From: a bacterium
Lineage (GTDB): Bacteria > Thermosulfidibacterota > Thermosulfidibacteria > Thermosulfidibacterales > Thermosulfidibacteraceae
Length of the DNA stretch: 17,139 nucleotides
Reading direction: 5' to 3'
Assembly (NCBI GenBank): GCA_027037155.1
Contig: JALWBK010000323.1
Span: forward strand, 1-17,139
Shown: one piece after another, positions 8,996 through 16,542 of the stretch
Numbering within the stretch: the stretch's first letter is position 1
Layout of the letters: every line of letters starts with the position of its first letter
Position numbers and translations under genes: made by a program
Notes under the pieces: generated by a model
Told to the model about the DNA's origin: nothing
Database searches by the model: none
Seen by the model: only the letters and a program-made list of their open reading frames with translations

Positions 8996-9417
8996 TGGCA
9001 AGAAGGATCTTTATAGCCGGCATAATACAAGGATCCATAAAGGGCAAAAAGATACACTCTCAAGACTATAGAGAAAGGATAAAACAGATTCTGGCAAGGT
9101 ACTTCAAAGACTGGGAGATATACTGCCCTGTAGCCAATCATCCCAATAGCGTTGAGTACACCGATGAAGAGGCAAAAAAGACCTTCCTCTATCACGTTGA
9201 TCTGGTGAAACACTCAGGCCTCGTTGTCGCATACCTACCCGAAGCCAGCATGGGCACTGCCATAGAGATGTGGGAGGCTTACAAAAGCGGCGTCCCTGTG
9301 TGGAGCATAACTCCCATGAGGGAAAACTGGGTGGTTAGAATCACATCGCAAAAAATCTTTGAAAGCATTGAAGAGATGGAAAGCTATCTATCATCTGGAG
9401 GTAGCCTTGAAGGATAG
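8995..9417 (+). CDS. nucleoside 2-deoxyribosyltransferase-like protein
   Basis: A 140-residue protein with a Rossmann-like nucleoside deoxyribosyltransferase (NDT) fold signature. [12 protein letters not shown] is the first strand and loop, [24 protein letters not shown] the segment in which NDT enzymes carry their nucleophilic glutamate (here Glu91), and [13 protein letters not shown] the following strand. True NDTs exchange the base on deoxyribonucleosides; many relatives of this fold instead hydrolyse nucleotides or have no known substrate. [16 protein letters not shown] in the middle and [11 protein letters not shown] near the end look like family-specific features. The ATG shares one base with the TAA of the TPR-like gene and has no strong ribosome-binding site, so translation is probably coupled. 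The two may act together. Substrate unknown. Confidence 0.75.
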   Translation: MARRIFIAGIIQGSIKGKKIHSQDYRERIKQILARYFKDWEIYCPVANHPNSVEYTDEEAKKTFLYHVDLVKHSGLVVAYLPEASMGTAIEMWEAYKSGVPVWSITPMRENWVVRITSQKIFESIEEMESYLSSGGSLEG

Positions 9418-10630
9418 AGAAGAGCTAATAAGGTCTTTGATCACAAAGAACGAAACCAAAATCGTGTTAGTAGTTCTTGATGGATTAGGTGGGGCACCCT
9501 ACAAAAAGGGCAAGACAGAGCTTGAGTACGCCCACACCCCCAACATGAACAACCTCGCTGCAAAATCTGAAATTGGACTGGTCCATCCCATAATGCCTGG
9601 AATAACCCCCGGATCAGGCCCCTCCCATTTGGCACTATTTGGCTACGACCCACTCAAATTCGAGATAGGAAGAGGCGTTCTTGAAAACTTAGGGCTTGAT
9701 GTTCCTTTAGAGCCGGGAGACATTGCCATAAGGGGCAACTTCTGCACGGTAGAAGAACAAGACGGCCAGCTCATCGTGGTTGACAGAAGGGCCGGGCGCA
9801 TACCTACAGAGGAAAACCGAAGGCTCTGTAAGATCCTCCAAGAGAAGATTCCCGAGATAGATGGTGTAAGCGTCACCTTCACACCGGGTATGGAACACAG
9901 GCTTGCCATAAGGCTGAGAGGGGAAGGGCTTAGAGCCTTTGTCAATGATACAGATCCCCAAAAGACCGGAAAGCCTCCCCTTGAACCAGAACCCCAAAGA
10001 CCGGAGGCAAAGCGTCTGGCAGAGGTGCTCAAAAAGCTGCTGAAAAGCGTAAGGGAAGTCCTCAAAAACGAACCTAAGGCAAACTACATGCTTTTAAGAG
10101 GCATATCGGAGCTTCCCCACATACCGCCCATGCAGGAGCTTTTTGGCCTCAACCCTGCAGCCATCGCCACCTATCCCATGTACAGAGGATTGGCCAAGTT
10201 GGTCGGCATGAACGTACTTCAGGTGGAGGGAAGCACCATCGCCGATGAAATAGCCTGCTTAAAGAAACATTGGAACCAATACGACTTCTTCTACCTGCAC
10301 ATCAAGAAGACCGACTCAAGCGGAGAAGACGGAAACTTTGAAGCCAAGGTCAAGGTCATAGAAGAGTTTGACAGACTTTTACCCGACATACTAAACCTCA
10401 ATCCCGACGTGTTGGCGATAACAGGAGACCACTCAACTCCCTCCATACTAAAAAGCCACAGCTGGCATCCCAATCCTTTTCTATTACATTCCAAGTATGT
10501 GATACCCTCAGGTATTGAGCGTTTTGACGAAAGAAGTTGTACCAGAGGTAATCTGAGGATATACTATGCAATGGAGGCGATGCCACTGCTTTTGGCCAAC
10601 GCGTTGAGACTTAAAAAGTTTGGAGCTTAA
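9407..10630 (+). CDS. apgM: cofactor-independent phosphoglycerate mutase, archaeal type (ApgM)
   Basis: ApgM interconverts 3- and 2-phosphoglycerate without 2,3-bisphosphoglycerate; here it would serve gluconeogenesis two steps after PEP synthase. The 407-residue protein belongs to the alkaline-phosphatase superfamily. VVLDGLGG supplies metal ligand Asp25, [17 protein letters not shown] holds the probable nucleophile Ser70, and ITGDHSTPS with SWHPNPFLL near the C-terminus provides further Asp/His metal ligands. I choose a TTG start at 9407 rather than ATG 9359: GGAGGT lies just before it (9397-9402), and the resulting N-terminus begins shortly before the conserved metal site, whereas the ATG would overlap the previous gene by 59 bp and add 16 unmatched residues. 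With TTG the overlap is 11 bp. Confidence 0.93.
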   Translation: MKDREELIRSLITKNETKIVLVVLDGLGGAPYKKGKTELEYAHTPNMNNLAAKSEIGLVHPIMPGITPGSGPSHLALFGYDPLKFEIGRGVLENLGLDVPLEPGDIAIRGNFCTVEEQDGQLIVVDRRAGRIPTEENRRLCKILQEKIPEIDGVSVTFTPGMEHRLAIRLRGEGLRAFVNDTDPQKTGKPPLEPEPQRPEAKRLAEVLKKLLKSVREVLKNEPKANYMLLRGISELPHIPPMQELFGLNPAAIATYPMYRGLAKLVGMNVLQVEGSTIADEIACLKKHWNQYDFFYLHIKKTDSSGEDGNFEAKVKVIEEFDRLLPDILNLNPDVLAITGDHSTPSILKSHSWHPNPFLLHSKYVIPSGIERFDERSCTRGNLRIYYAMEAMPLLLANALRLKKFGA

Positions 10631-10632
10631 CT

Positions 10633-12276
10633 ATGGGAAGGGATTGGGAGGCCCACCTCCCACCAGAACACCTTTGGCCTCAGTTTGTCTATCCCAAAGA
10701 ATGCAGATTCTTCCACAACGATAACTACAACCTCGCCTGGTACCTCATAGACAGACACATAGAAGGGGGCTGCTGTCCCCGCTACATGATCTTCTTTGCT
10801 GGCAAAGAGTACACATACTGTGACATCTACCAGGCCTCCATCAGGGTGGCCAATTACATGAAAAGCATAGGCGTTGAAAAAGGAGACAGGGTCGGCTTTA
10901 TCCTCCTCAACTCACCACAATCCATCATCATAAACTTGGCCATCTTTCGCATAGGCGCCATCTCTGTGCCCATCTCCCCATATTGGAAGCCCCACATCAT
11001 GGAGTACATGATACAGTCAAAGCAGGTAAAGACTGTATTCTTAAGCGCCAAGTTCCTTGACAAGGTACTACCCGTAGTCAGCAGTTTAGACATCGTAGAA
11101 AGGGTTATTGTCATCAAAAGGGAGTACCAGGTAGAAAAACACGATAAAATCACTACCTTCTACGAAGATATCCTTGACAAAGGCGACGACACCTACTTTC
11201 TGGAGAAGGTGGACGCCACCGATCCATGCATCATCCTTCACACCTCTGGAACCACCGGACTACCCAAAGGATGTGTACACCTTGCCAAAAACATCCTGTG
11301 CGAGTGTTACCTCGTAAACAAATACGTGTGGCGGCTTAACCGTGGAGACATAATCACAGGGGGAGCACCTGTCACCTTCGCAGCGGGCTTCGGAACCTTC
11401 ATACTCATACCACCCTTTGCAGGAGCAGCCGAGATACTCTTCACCGAATTCATACCAGAAAAGATCATTGACAGCATCCAGCGAAGAAAACCCACGGTTC
11501 TCACAGGCTTGACCAGCTTCTATCAACGCATACTGAAAGCACCAAACTTTTCCCCAGAAAAGCTCTCGAGCATCCGGCTTGCCACCACCGGAGGAAGCCC
11601 TCTTGAACCCAAAATTTACACGGAGTGGTTTGACTATACAGAACAGCCCATTTACGAGGGACTCGGAGCCACAGAGTTCCTGCACCTTGTAGCCTCCAAC
11701 GCGGTGAGGCTCGTTCCCAAGATAGCCTCCTTTGGCGTTCCCATCCCAGGAATAGAGATACGGGTGGTTGATGAGAAGGGAAGGGACTGCAAGCCTGGAG
11801 AGCTAGGAAGAATGCTGGTTAAAGGCCCCACAGGTCCCCTCTACTGGGATAACCCTGAGAAACAGAAGGAATCGGTAATAGAGGGCTACTCCTACATTGG
11901 TGATGTGATCTTTGTAGATGAAGAGGGATACCTTCATTTTGCCGCCAGAGAAGAAGACATCCTCAAGGTGGGAGACAGGAAGTACTCTCCCCTTGAGGTG
12001 GAAGAGGTTATTAAAGAGCACCCCGCCGTTGAAGATGTGGGCGTTATTGAAGAAGAAGACGGCACCATAATAGCTTGCATAGCTTTTAAAAAGGCATACG
12101 AGAATCGCTTTCCCATGAAGCAGATAGTTCAGGACATAAAGTCGCTGGTACTCAAAAGACTGAAAAATCGGGATCTTGTACCTGACGAGATAGAAGAGGT
12201 GGAATTCGTCCCCCGCACCCCGGCTGGCAAAATACTGAGATGGAAACTGAGAAGGTGGAGGTGCCGCAAGAGCTGA
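10633..12276 (+). CDS. benzoate-CoA-ligase-like acyl/aryl-CoA synthetase
   Basis: An ANL-superfamily adenylating enzyme of 547 residues. Such enzymes activate a carboxylic acid with ATP and join it to CoA. Visible motifs in order: the P-loop [11 protein letters not shown] (203-213), YEGLGATEF (341-349), YIGD with Asp424 for the ribose of [19 protein letters not shown] with Arg439 in the hinge, and RTPAGKILR with catalytic Lys533. The N-terminus ([10 protein letters not shown] ... YPKECRFF ... LIDRH) resembles 2-aminobenzoate/benzoate-CoA ligases more than acetyl-CoA synthetases. No aromatic-degradation genes are in the window, so the substrate is open; a short or branched acid is also possible. 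The start lies 2 bp after apgM, with TTGGAG about 8 bases upstream. Confidence 0.87.
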   Translation: MGRDWEAHLPPEHLWPQFVYPKECRFFHNDNYNLAWYLIDRHIEGGCCPRYMIFFAGKEYTYCDIYQASIRVANYMKSIGVEKGDRVGFILLNSPQSIIINLAIFRIGAISVPISPYWKPHIMEYMIQSKQVKTVFLSAKFLDKVLPVVSSLDIVERVIVIKREYQVEKHDKITTFYEDILDKGDDTYFLEKVDATDPCIILHTSGTTGLPKGCVHLAKNILCECYLVNKYVWRLNRGDIITGGAPVTFAAGFGTFILIPPFAGAAEILFTEFIPEKIIDSIQRRKPTVLTGLTSFYQRILKAPNFSPEKLSSIRLATTGGSPLEPKIYTEWFDYTEQPIYEGLGATEFLHLVASNAVRLVPKIASFGVPIPGIEIRVVDEKGRDCKPGELGRMLVKGPTGPLYWDNPEKQKESVIEGYSYIGDVIFVDEEGYLHFAAREEDILKVGDRKYSPLEVEEVIKEHPAVEDVGVIEEEDGTIIACIAFKKAYENRFPMKQIVQDIKSLVLKRLKNRDLVPDEIEEVEFVPRTPAGKILRWKLRRWRCRKS

Positions 12277-13037
12277 TGCGCCAAAAACTCACGGTCATCA
12301 TCCCCACCTACAACGAAGAGAAAAACATAGAGGAGGCAATAAAGTCGGTTCTTTGGGCCGACGAGATTATGGTGGTGGACTCCTTCAGCACCGATAGAAC
12401 CCTTGAGATAGCATCAAGATACACAAGCAGAATCCTCCAGCACGAGTACATCAACTCTGCCACCCAGAAAAACTGGGCAATCCCTCAAGCAACCCACGAG
12501 TGGGTGATGATACTTGACGCCGACGAAAGGGTAACCCCTGAACTCCGAGACGAGATACTGCAGGTTTTGGAATCACCACAGTACGACGGCTACTATATCG
12601 GGAGAAGGAACTTCTTCCTCGGCTATCCTTTAGACCATGGCGGATGGAGCCCTAAAGAAGACAAGAACATAAGGCTCTTCAGAAAGAGCGTCAGCAGATA
12701 CGAAGACAAAGAGGTCCACGCCGATGTCATAGTCTCCACTGGAAGGGTGGGACACCTCAATAATTACCTGATTCATTATTCCTATAGAACCCTTAAACAG
12801 TACTTCAAAAAGATGGAAAGGTACACCGATTGGGCAGCCAAAGACATCGTAAAGGCTGGCAAAAAGCCCAACGTCTTCAACCTCCTGTTGAGACCCATCG
12901 GCGACTTCGTAAAATTCTACATTCTAAAGCAGGGATACAAAGACGGGATGCCGGGCCTCATAATCGCCCTCCTCTCCTCCTATTATGTGATGGTCAAGTA
13001 CGCCAAGGCCTGGGAAATATACAACGCCAAAGGGTAA
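12276..13037 (+). CDS. family 2 glycosyltransferase, WaaE/KdtX-like
   Basis: A 253-residue GT-A fold glycosyltransferase. [18 protein letters not shown] at the N-terminus binds the nucleotide sugar, [17 protein letters not shown] is the second strand, and [12 protein letters not shown] carries the metal-binding DAD (Asp81, Asp83). TQKNWAI between them and the overall layout resemble WaaE-type enzymes that add a hexose to lipopolysaccharide inner core. A basic, partly hydrophobic C-terminus (about 200-245) suggests membrane association. I start at ATG 12276, which shares one base with the ligase stop (TGATG). An in-frame ATG at 12240 would add 12 residues that lack family similarity. GGAGGTG at 12257-12263 is rather far upstream of 12276, so coupling is likely. 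Donor and acceptor sugars cannot be read from sequence. Confidence 0.87.
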   Translation: MRQKLTVIIPTYNEEKNIEEAIKSVLWADEIMVVDSFSTDRTLEIASRYTSRILQHEYINSATQKNWAIPQATHEWVMILDADERVTPELRDEILQVLESPQYDGYYIGRRNFFLGYPLDHGGWSPKEDKNIRLFRKSVSRYEDKEVHADVIVSTGRVGHLNNYLIHYSYRTLKQYFKKMERYTDWAAKDIVKAGKKPNVFNLLLRPIGDFVKFYILKQGYKDGMPGLIIALLSSYYVMVKYAKAWEIYNAKG

Positions 13038-13039
13038 GG

Positions 13040-13609
13040 ATGTTCTCCTTTCTAAAAGGCACAGTAACGGGAAAAAACCCTCACGAGCTTTTAATCTCTG
13101 TCAACGGTTTGGGTTTTGCCGTACAGGTACCCACAGATGTGCTCTCTCAAGCAAAAGAGGGAGAAGAGATATTCTTGTGGCTGCGATCCTTCTTCAGAGA
13201 GAAGGAAAAGGACTTCGTTCACTATGGATTCAGAACAAAAGAAGAGCTTCGCCTTTTCAACCTGCTTTTGAAAGTACCCTCTGTAGGCCCCCAAGTGGCC
13301 ATGTCCATTATTTCTCATTTGGGATGCGCCAAACTCACAGAAACCATAGAGAAAGCTGACACCCAGACCTTGGGAAGCGTTCCGAGAGTGGGGCCTAAAA
13401 CCGCCAAAAGGATAATCACCGAACTCAGCAAAGAGATACAGCCCGAAACGGCGGAATCCCGCCACAGAGAAGTTGTTGAGGCACTGATGAGTTTGGGATA
13501 TACAAGGGAAGAAGCCTCAGAAGCCCTGGCCAGCATACAGATAGAGAAAGATGATTCAACAGAGGATATTCTGAAAAAAGCACTCAAAAGACTGGGGGCA
13601 GGCAGGTGA
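13040..13609 (+). CDS. ruvA: Holliday junction DNA helicase subunit RuvA
   Basis: RuvA binds the four-way junction and directs the RuvB motor in recombinational repair. The 189-residue protein shows the three RuvA domains: an OB-fold at about 1-64 ([22 protein letters not shown]), two helix-hairpin-helix motifs ([14 protein letters not shown] at about 79-92 and [16 protein letters not shown] at about 114-129), and a C-terminal RuvB-binding domain (about 143-189, [20 protein letters not shown]). It is a little shorter than the 203-residue E. coli protein. ATG 13040 is chosen because the OB-fold begins exactly there; the longer reading only re-reads the glycosyltransferase gene. It starts 2 bp after that gene (AAGG close upstream) and its TGA overlaps the GTG of ruvB by 4 bp. 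Confidence 0.96.
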   Translation: MFSFLKGTVTGKNPHELLISVNGLGFAVQVPTDVLSQAKEGEEIFLWLRSFFREKEKDFVHYGFRTKEELRLFNLLLKVPSVGPQVAMSIISHLGCAKLTETIEKADTQTLGSVPRVGPKTAKRIITELSKEIQPETAESRHREVVEALMSLGYTREEASEALASIQIEKDDSTEDILKKALKRLGAGR

Positions 13610-14631
13610 ACAGGTACCTCAATCCCCTTCCCGACGATGATGAAAGAGCGTTAAGCTCAATCAGGCCCCAGAGCCTTTCCGAATTTATAGGGCAGAATCA
13701 GGTAAAGCAGAACCTCAAGGTCTTTATAGAAGCCGCCAAATTAAGAGGCGAACCCATTGACCACATTCTGCTGTGCGGTCCTCCAGGATTAGGAAAGACC
13801 ACCCTCGCCTCTATAATAGCCAGGGAGATGGGGGTCAACATCAGAATAACATCGGGACCTGCCATAGAAAGAGCCGGGGACCTTGCAGCTATACTAACAG
13901 GACTGGAGGAAGGGGACATCCTCTTTATAGACGAAATCCACAGACTACACCCACACGTGGAGGAGATCCTCTACCCTGCCATGGAAGACTACGCCATAGA
14001 CGTGGTAGTTGGACAGGGCCCCGGAGCCAAAACCCTTCGCGTAAAGCTATGCAGATTCACCCTTATAGGTGCCACCACACGAATGGGCATGTTAACCTCA
14101 CCTTTACGAAACAGATTCGGGGTAATACTAAGGCTTCAATTCTACTCCGTTGAAGAGCTAACCCAGATAATCAAGCGCTCCGCCAGTATCCTGAAAGTGG
14201 CCATAGATGACGAAGGAGCTGCCGAAATAGCCCGAAGGTCCCGGGGAACGCCCCGTATAGCCAACAGACTTTTGAGAAGGGTAAGGGACTACGCCGACGT
14301 AAAGGGAAACGGGGTGATAACACAAGAGATAGCCAGAGAAGCCCTCAAGATGATGGAAATTGACGAGGCAGGCTTTGACACCGTAGACAGAAAGCTCCTT
14401 CTCACCATCATTGACCACTTCAACGGAGGACCCGTGGGCATAGAGACCTTAGCGGTCTCCGTAGGTGAAGAGAAGAGAACCCTTGAGGAGGTCTACGAAC
14501 CATACCTGATACAGGAAGGCTTTATAAAGAAGACACCCAGAGGTAGAGTCGCCACTGAAAAGGCCTACAGGTACTTTGGGCGATCCCTGCCCAGAGAGAC
14601 CAAACAGCAAAAGCTGCCCATAGAGGAGTGA
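13606..14631 (+). CDS. ruvB: Holliday junction DNA helicase motor RuvB
   Basis: RuvB is the hexameric AAA+ ATPase that drives branch migration together with RuvA. The 341-residue protein has Walker A GPPGLGKT (58-65), Walker B with DEIH (Asp109-Glu110), [18 protein letters not shown] (sensor and arginine-finger region), and a C-terminal winged-helix domain (about 260-330, [30 protein letters not shown] in two conserved parts). Length matches the family. Translation begins at a GTG whose last two bases are the first two of the ruvA stop (GTGA), which points to translational coupling and equal expression of the two subunits. A purine-rich GGGGGCAGGCAG precedes it. The typical ruvC partner is not adjacent. 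Confidence 0.97.
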   Translation: MNRYLNPLPDDDERALSSIRPQSLSEFIGQNQVKQNLKVFIEAAKLRGEPIDHILLCGPPGLGKTTLASIIAREMGVNIRITSGPAIERAGDLAAILTGLEEGDILFIDEIHRLHPHVEEILYPAMEDYAIDVVVGQGPGAKTLRVKLCRFTLIGATTRMGMLTSPLRNRFGVILRLQFYSVEELTQIIKRSASILKVAIDDEGAAEIARRSRGTPRIANRLLRRVRDYADVKGNGVITQEIAREALKMMEIDEAGFDTVDRKLLLTIIDHFNGGPVGIETLAVSVGEEKRTLEEVYEPYLIQEGFIKKTPRGRVATEKAYRYFGRSLPRETKQQKLPIEE

Positions 14632-14633
14632 AG

Positions 14634-15170
14634 ATGGCACGAATCCTCATTCACGCATGCTGCGCCAACTGCTTACTCTACCCTTTAAAGGTGCTCAAAG
14701 AAAACTTCAACGAGATCTTCGTCCTCTGGTATAACCCCAACATCCACCCTTACACCGAGTACTCCAAACGCCTGGAGGCCATGAGACAGCTTGAACAGAC
14801 TCACTCCCTACGGATGATATACAACGACTACTACAATATAAAAGAGTGGTTGCAGATGGTAGCCTTCAGAGAAGAGAAAAGGTGTCTTCTGTGCTATCAC
14901 CAAAGACTCGAAATGGCAGCAGCCATAGCCAAAAAGGGAGGATTTGACTACTTCACCAGCACCCTCCTCTACAGCAAACACCAGAAGCACAACCTCATAA
15001 GGGAAATTGGCGAATCCGTTGGCAAAGAAAAGGGGGTCAGGTTCTACTACTACGACTTTCGCGAAGGATGGAAGGAAGGCATTGAGGAATCGCTAAAGCT
15101 TGGACTTTACAGGCAGAACTACTGCGGTTGCATCCTCTCAGAAGAAGAGCGGTTCAAGCCCAGAAGATGA
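14634..15170 (+). CDS. queH: epoxyqueuosine reductase QueH
   Basis: QueH reduces epoxyqueuosine to queuosine in tRNA, the final step of queuosine synthesis, and is the non-homologous replacement of QueG. The 178-residue protein has all signature cysteines of the family (formerly DUF208): Cys9-Cys10 in HACCANC, Cys84 and Cys87 in RCLLCYH, and Cys164 and Cys166 in NYCGC, which bind a 4Fe-4S cluster and an adjacent iron. [16 protein letters not shown] and [11 protein letters not shown] are further conserved blocks. I prefer ATG 14634, preceded by GAGGAG, over the GTG at 14628 which would overlap ruvB (GTGA) and add two residues. Its TGA overlaps the ATG of tgt by 4 bp, so two enzymes of the same pathway are coupled. 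Confidence 0.94.
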   Translation: MARILIHACCANCLLYPLKVLKENFNEIFVLWYNPNIHPYTEYSKRLEAMRQLEQTHSLRMIYNDYYNIKEWLQMVAFREEKRCLLCYHQRLEMAAAIAKKGGFDYFTSTLLYSKHQKHNLIREIGESVGKEKGVRFYYYDFREGWKEGIEESLKLGLYRQNYCGCILSEEERFKPRR

Positions 15171-16282
15171 AGTTCAGAATCCTTAAAAAAGACAAAGAAA
15201 GCGAAGCAAGGATAGCGATCATCGAGACACCACGCTACCGCGCCACAACGCCTGTCTTCATGCCTGTTGGAACACTAGGAACCGTAAAAACCGTCTCCCC
15301 CCAAGAACTCAAAGACCTCGGAGCCACAATAATTCTGGGAAACACGTACCACCTCTACCTTAGACCGGGAACGGAGATCATAGGAAGATTGGGTGGGTTA
15401 CACCGATTTGCATCGTGGAACAGACTCATCCTCACAGACAGTGGGGGCTTCCAAGTACACAGCCTGAGCCCATTGAGAAAGATCACAGAAGATGGAGTGG
15501 AGTTCAGATCCCACTTGGACGGCAGTATCCACTTTTTTAGCCCAGAAAAAGTCATAAAAATACAGAGAATTCTTGGTTCTGACTTTGTCATGCCCTTAGA
15601 CTGGTGCGTCTCGTATCCTGCAGAACCCTGGGAAGTGAAAAAGGGCATGGACCTCACCATAAGATGGGCTGAAAGAAGCAAAAAGTGCCCCCTTAACCCC
15701 CACCAGAACCTGTTTGCCATTGTACAAGGAGGAATGGTGAAAGAATTGAGGAAAGAATGCGCCCTTAAACTTATAGAGATGGATTTCAGCGGCTACGCCA
15801 TCGGAGGGCTTTCGGTAGGAGAACCCAAAAGCCTCATGTGGGAGATGACAGAGTTCACAACTCCTCTACTTCCCCAAGACAGACCCCGATACCTTATGGG
15901 GGTGGGAAAACCAGAAGACATAGTCTTTGCCGTTATGTGCGGTGTAGACATGTTTGACTGCGTACTTCCCACAAGATGCGCCAGAAACGGCCTTCTGTTC
16001 ACATGGAAGGGAAAACTGAGGATAAAAAACAACCCATACAAAGACCAGGACCGCCCCATTGACGAAGAGTGCAACTGCTACGCCTGCAGAAACTTTTCAA
16101 GGGCATATCTCAGGCATCTCTTCATCAACGACGAAATCCTGGCTCTGAAATTAAACACCATCCACAACTTGTCCTTCTACATGAGTCTAATGGAAAAGAT
16201 AAAAAGGGAAATAGCAAAAGGCACATTCCGTAAGTGGGCCCTGGAGTTCATCCGCACCTACCCAGAGCTTGAAGCATTATAG
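15167..16282 (+). CDS. tgt: queuine tRNA-ribosyltransferase (tRNA-guanine transglycosylase)
   Basis: Bacterial Tgt swaps guanine 34 of GUN-anticodon tRNAs for preQ1, the step that commits the tRNA to queuosine. The 371-residue protein aligns with E. coli Tgt numbering: Asp91 in [10 protein letters not shown] is the general base, Asp264 in [12 protein letters not shown] is the nucleophile, and the zinc ligands are Cys302, Cys304, Cys307 and His333 (ECNCYACR and NTIHNLSFY). ATG 15167 overlaps the queH stop as ATGA; the longer in-frame reading from 15128 only re-reads queH. No strong ribosome-binding site precedes it, consistent with coupling. It is the last gene of the 12-gene run. No convincing intrinsic terminator follows in the next 120 bases. 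Confidence 0.97.
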   Translation: MKFRILKKDKESEARIAIIETPRYRATTPVFMPVGTLGTVKTVSPQELKDLGATIILGNTYHLYLRPGTEIIGRLGGLHRFASWNRLILTDSGGFQVHSLSPLRKITEDGVEFRSHLDGSIHFFSPEKVIKIQRILGSDFVMPLDWCVSYPAEPWEVKKGMDLTIRWAERSKKCPLNPHQNLFAIVQGGMVKELRKECALKLIEMDFSGYAIGGLSVGEPKSLMWEMTEFTTPLLPQDRPRYLMGVGKPEDIVFAVMCGVDMFDCVLPTRCARNGLLFTWKGKLRIKNNPYKDQDRPIDEECNCYACRNFSRAYLRHLFINDEILALKLNTIHNLSFYMSLMEKIKREIAKGTFRKWALEFIRTYPELEAL

Positions 16283-16402
16283 CCCATAAACACAACAAGT
16301 TTTGAAACCATAACATTTACCCACCAAAATCAATCTTACTAACCACAATTAAATTTAACTTAACACAGTGCATTTACAGCAAAAACTGTTTTGCGCTTAA
16401 TC
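16283..16402. other. AT-rich, G-poor spacer after tgt
   Basis: This non-coding stretch has very few G residues on the plus strand and a high A+C+T content. It contains a palindrome TTAAATTTAA (16349-16358) and a 6-bp hairpin with a 4-base loop (16379-16394). I see no open reading frame of note and no GC-rich stem with a following T-run that would end the tgt transcript. It directly precedes the satP promoter and may act as an upstream element or operator region. Confidence 0.5.
16379..16394. promoter_or_regulatory. small inverted repeat just upstream of the satP -35 box
   Basis: GCAAAA (16379-16384) and TTTTGC (16389-16394) form a 6-bp stem around ACTG. It ends 8 bases before the -35 box, a typical position for an activator site. 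A terminator reading is less likely because the T-run lies inside the stem and no T-run follows. Confidence 0.3.
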
Positions 16403-16430
16403 TTGACAAAGCGTTTTAATTATGTATATC
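16403..16430 (+). promoter_or_regulatory. sigma-70-type promoter of the acetate transporter gene
   Basis: A perfect TTGACA (16403-16408) is followed after 16 bases by TATATC (16425-16430), a 4/6 match to the -10 box with the important first TA. Transcription would start near 16437, giving a leader of about 106 bases before the ATG at 16543. This is the clearest promoter in the window and separates the transporter from the upstream 12-gene run. Confidence 0.65.
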
Positions 16431-16475
16431 GTAATAATGCACCGAGAGACAACTATGTAGGTGTAAGGAGGTGAG

Positions 16476-16497
16476 GTGTTTGAGGGTGCATAGCTAA
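16476..16497 (+). CDS. possible leader mini-ORF(s) before the acetate transporter gene
   Basis: AAGGAGG (16465-16471) is a strong ribosome-binding site with no long gene behind it. Two tiny frames follow: GTG at 16476 (five codons, M-F-E-G-A, stop at 16491-16493) and TTG at 16480 (five codons, M-R-V-H-S, stop at 16495-16497). The TTG has the better spacing of 8 bases. Translation of either would cover the GGTGCAT arm of the leader stem. An ATG-TAG start-stop pair also lies at 16455-16460. None may be used. Confidence 0.25.
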
Positions 16498-16528
16498 ATC
16501 TTGAAGCATATTATCAAAAAATATTTTT

Positions 16529-16537
16529 AAAGGAGGT
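16529..16537 (+). promoter_or_regulatory. ribosome-binding site of the acetate transporter gene
   Basis: AAAGGAGGT lies 6 bases (counted from GGAGG) before ATG 16543, the strongest and best-placed site in the window. It follows an A/T palindrome (16517-16528) that would keep the region open. It shares AAGGAGGTG with the leader site at 16465-16473. Confidence 0.8.
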
Positions 16538-16542
16538 GCAAG

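Larger units (their letters stand above)
16437..16542 (+). promoter_or_regulatory. structured leader of the acetate transporter gene, with competing pairings
   Basis: ATGCACC (16437-16443), at the predicted transcript start, is perfectly complementary to GGTGCAT (16485-16491). Its TGCACC part is also complementary to GGTGCA (16535-16540), which overlaps the transporter's own Shine-Dalgarno sequence. Only one pairing can form at a time, so the leader could switch between an exposed and a buried ribosome-binding site. Between the arms lies a second good ribosome-binding sequence with a mini-ORF. I could not match it to a known riboswitch class. The complementarity is seen; switching is inferred. 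Confidence 0.4.

Noticed and set aside
8552..9213. Minus-strand open frames opposite the TPR-like and NDT-like genes
   Set aside because: They mirror Lys/Glu-rich helices, giving Phe/Leu-rich translations; no ribosome-binding site or homology supports them.
8995..9417. Part of a phage-defence (TIR- or NDT-type) system
   Set aside because: There is no recognisable effector, sensor or mobile-element gene beside it; the neighbours are housekeeping enzymes, so a defence role has no support here.
12830..13039. Longer N-terminus for RuvA (70 extra codons)
   Set aside because: The extra part re-reads the glycosyltransferase gene; the RuvA OB-fold begins exactly at ATG 13040.
15128..15166. Longer N-terminus for Tgt
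   Set aside because: From ATG 15167 all catalytic residues and zinc ligands coincide with E. coli numbering from position 264 on, and the extra codons are a shifted reading of queH.
16437..16491. Known riboswitch class (c-di-GMP, fluoride, SAM and others)
   Set aside because: I could not find the conserved core sequences of those classes in this leader; a covariance-model scan would be needed to be sure.
16517..16528. Terminator or attenuator hairpin from the AAAAATATTTTT palindrome
   Set aside because: An A/T-only perfect palindrome leaves no room for a stable loop; more likely it keeps the ribosome-binding region unstructured.
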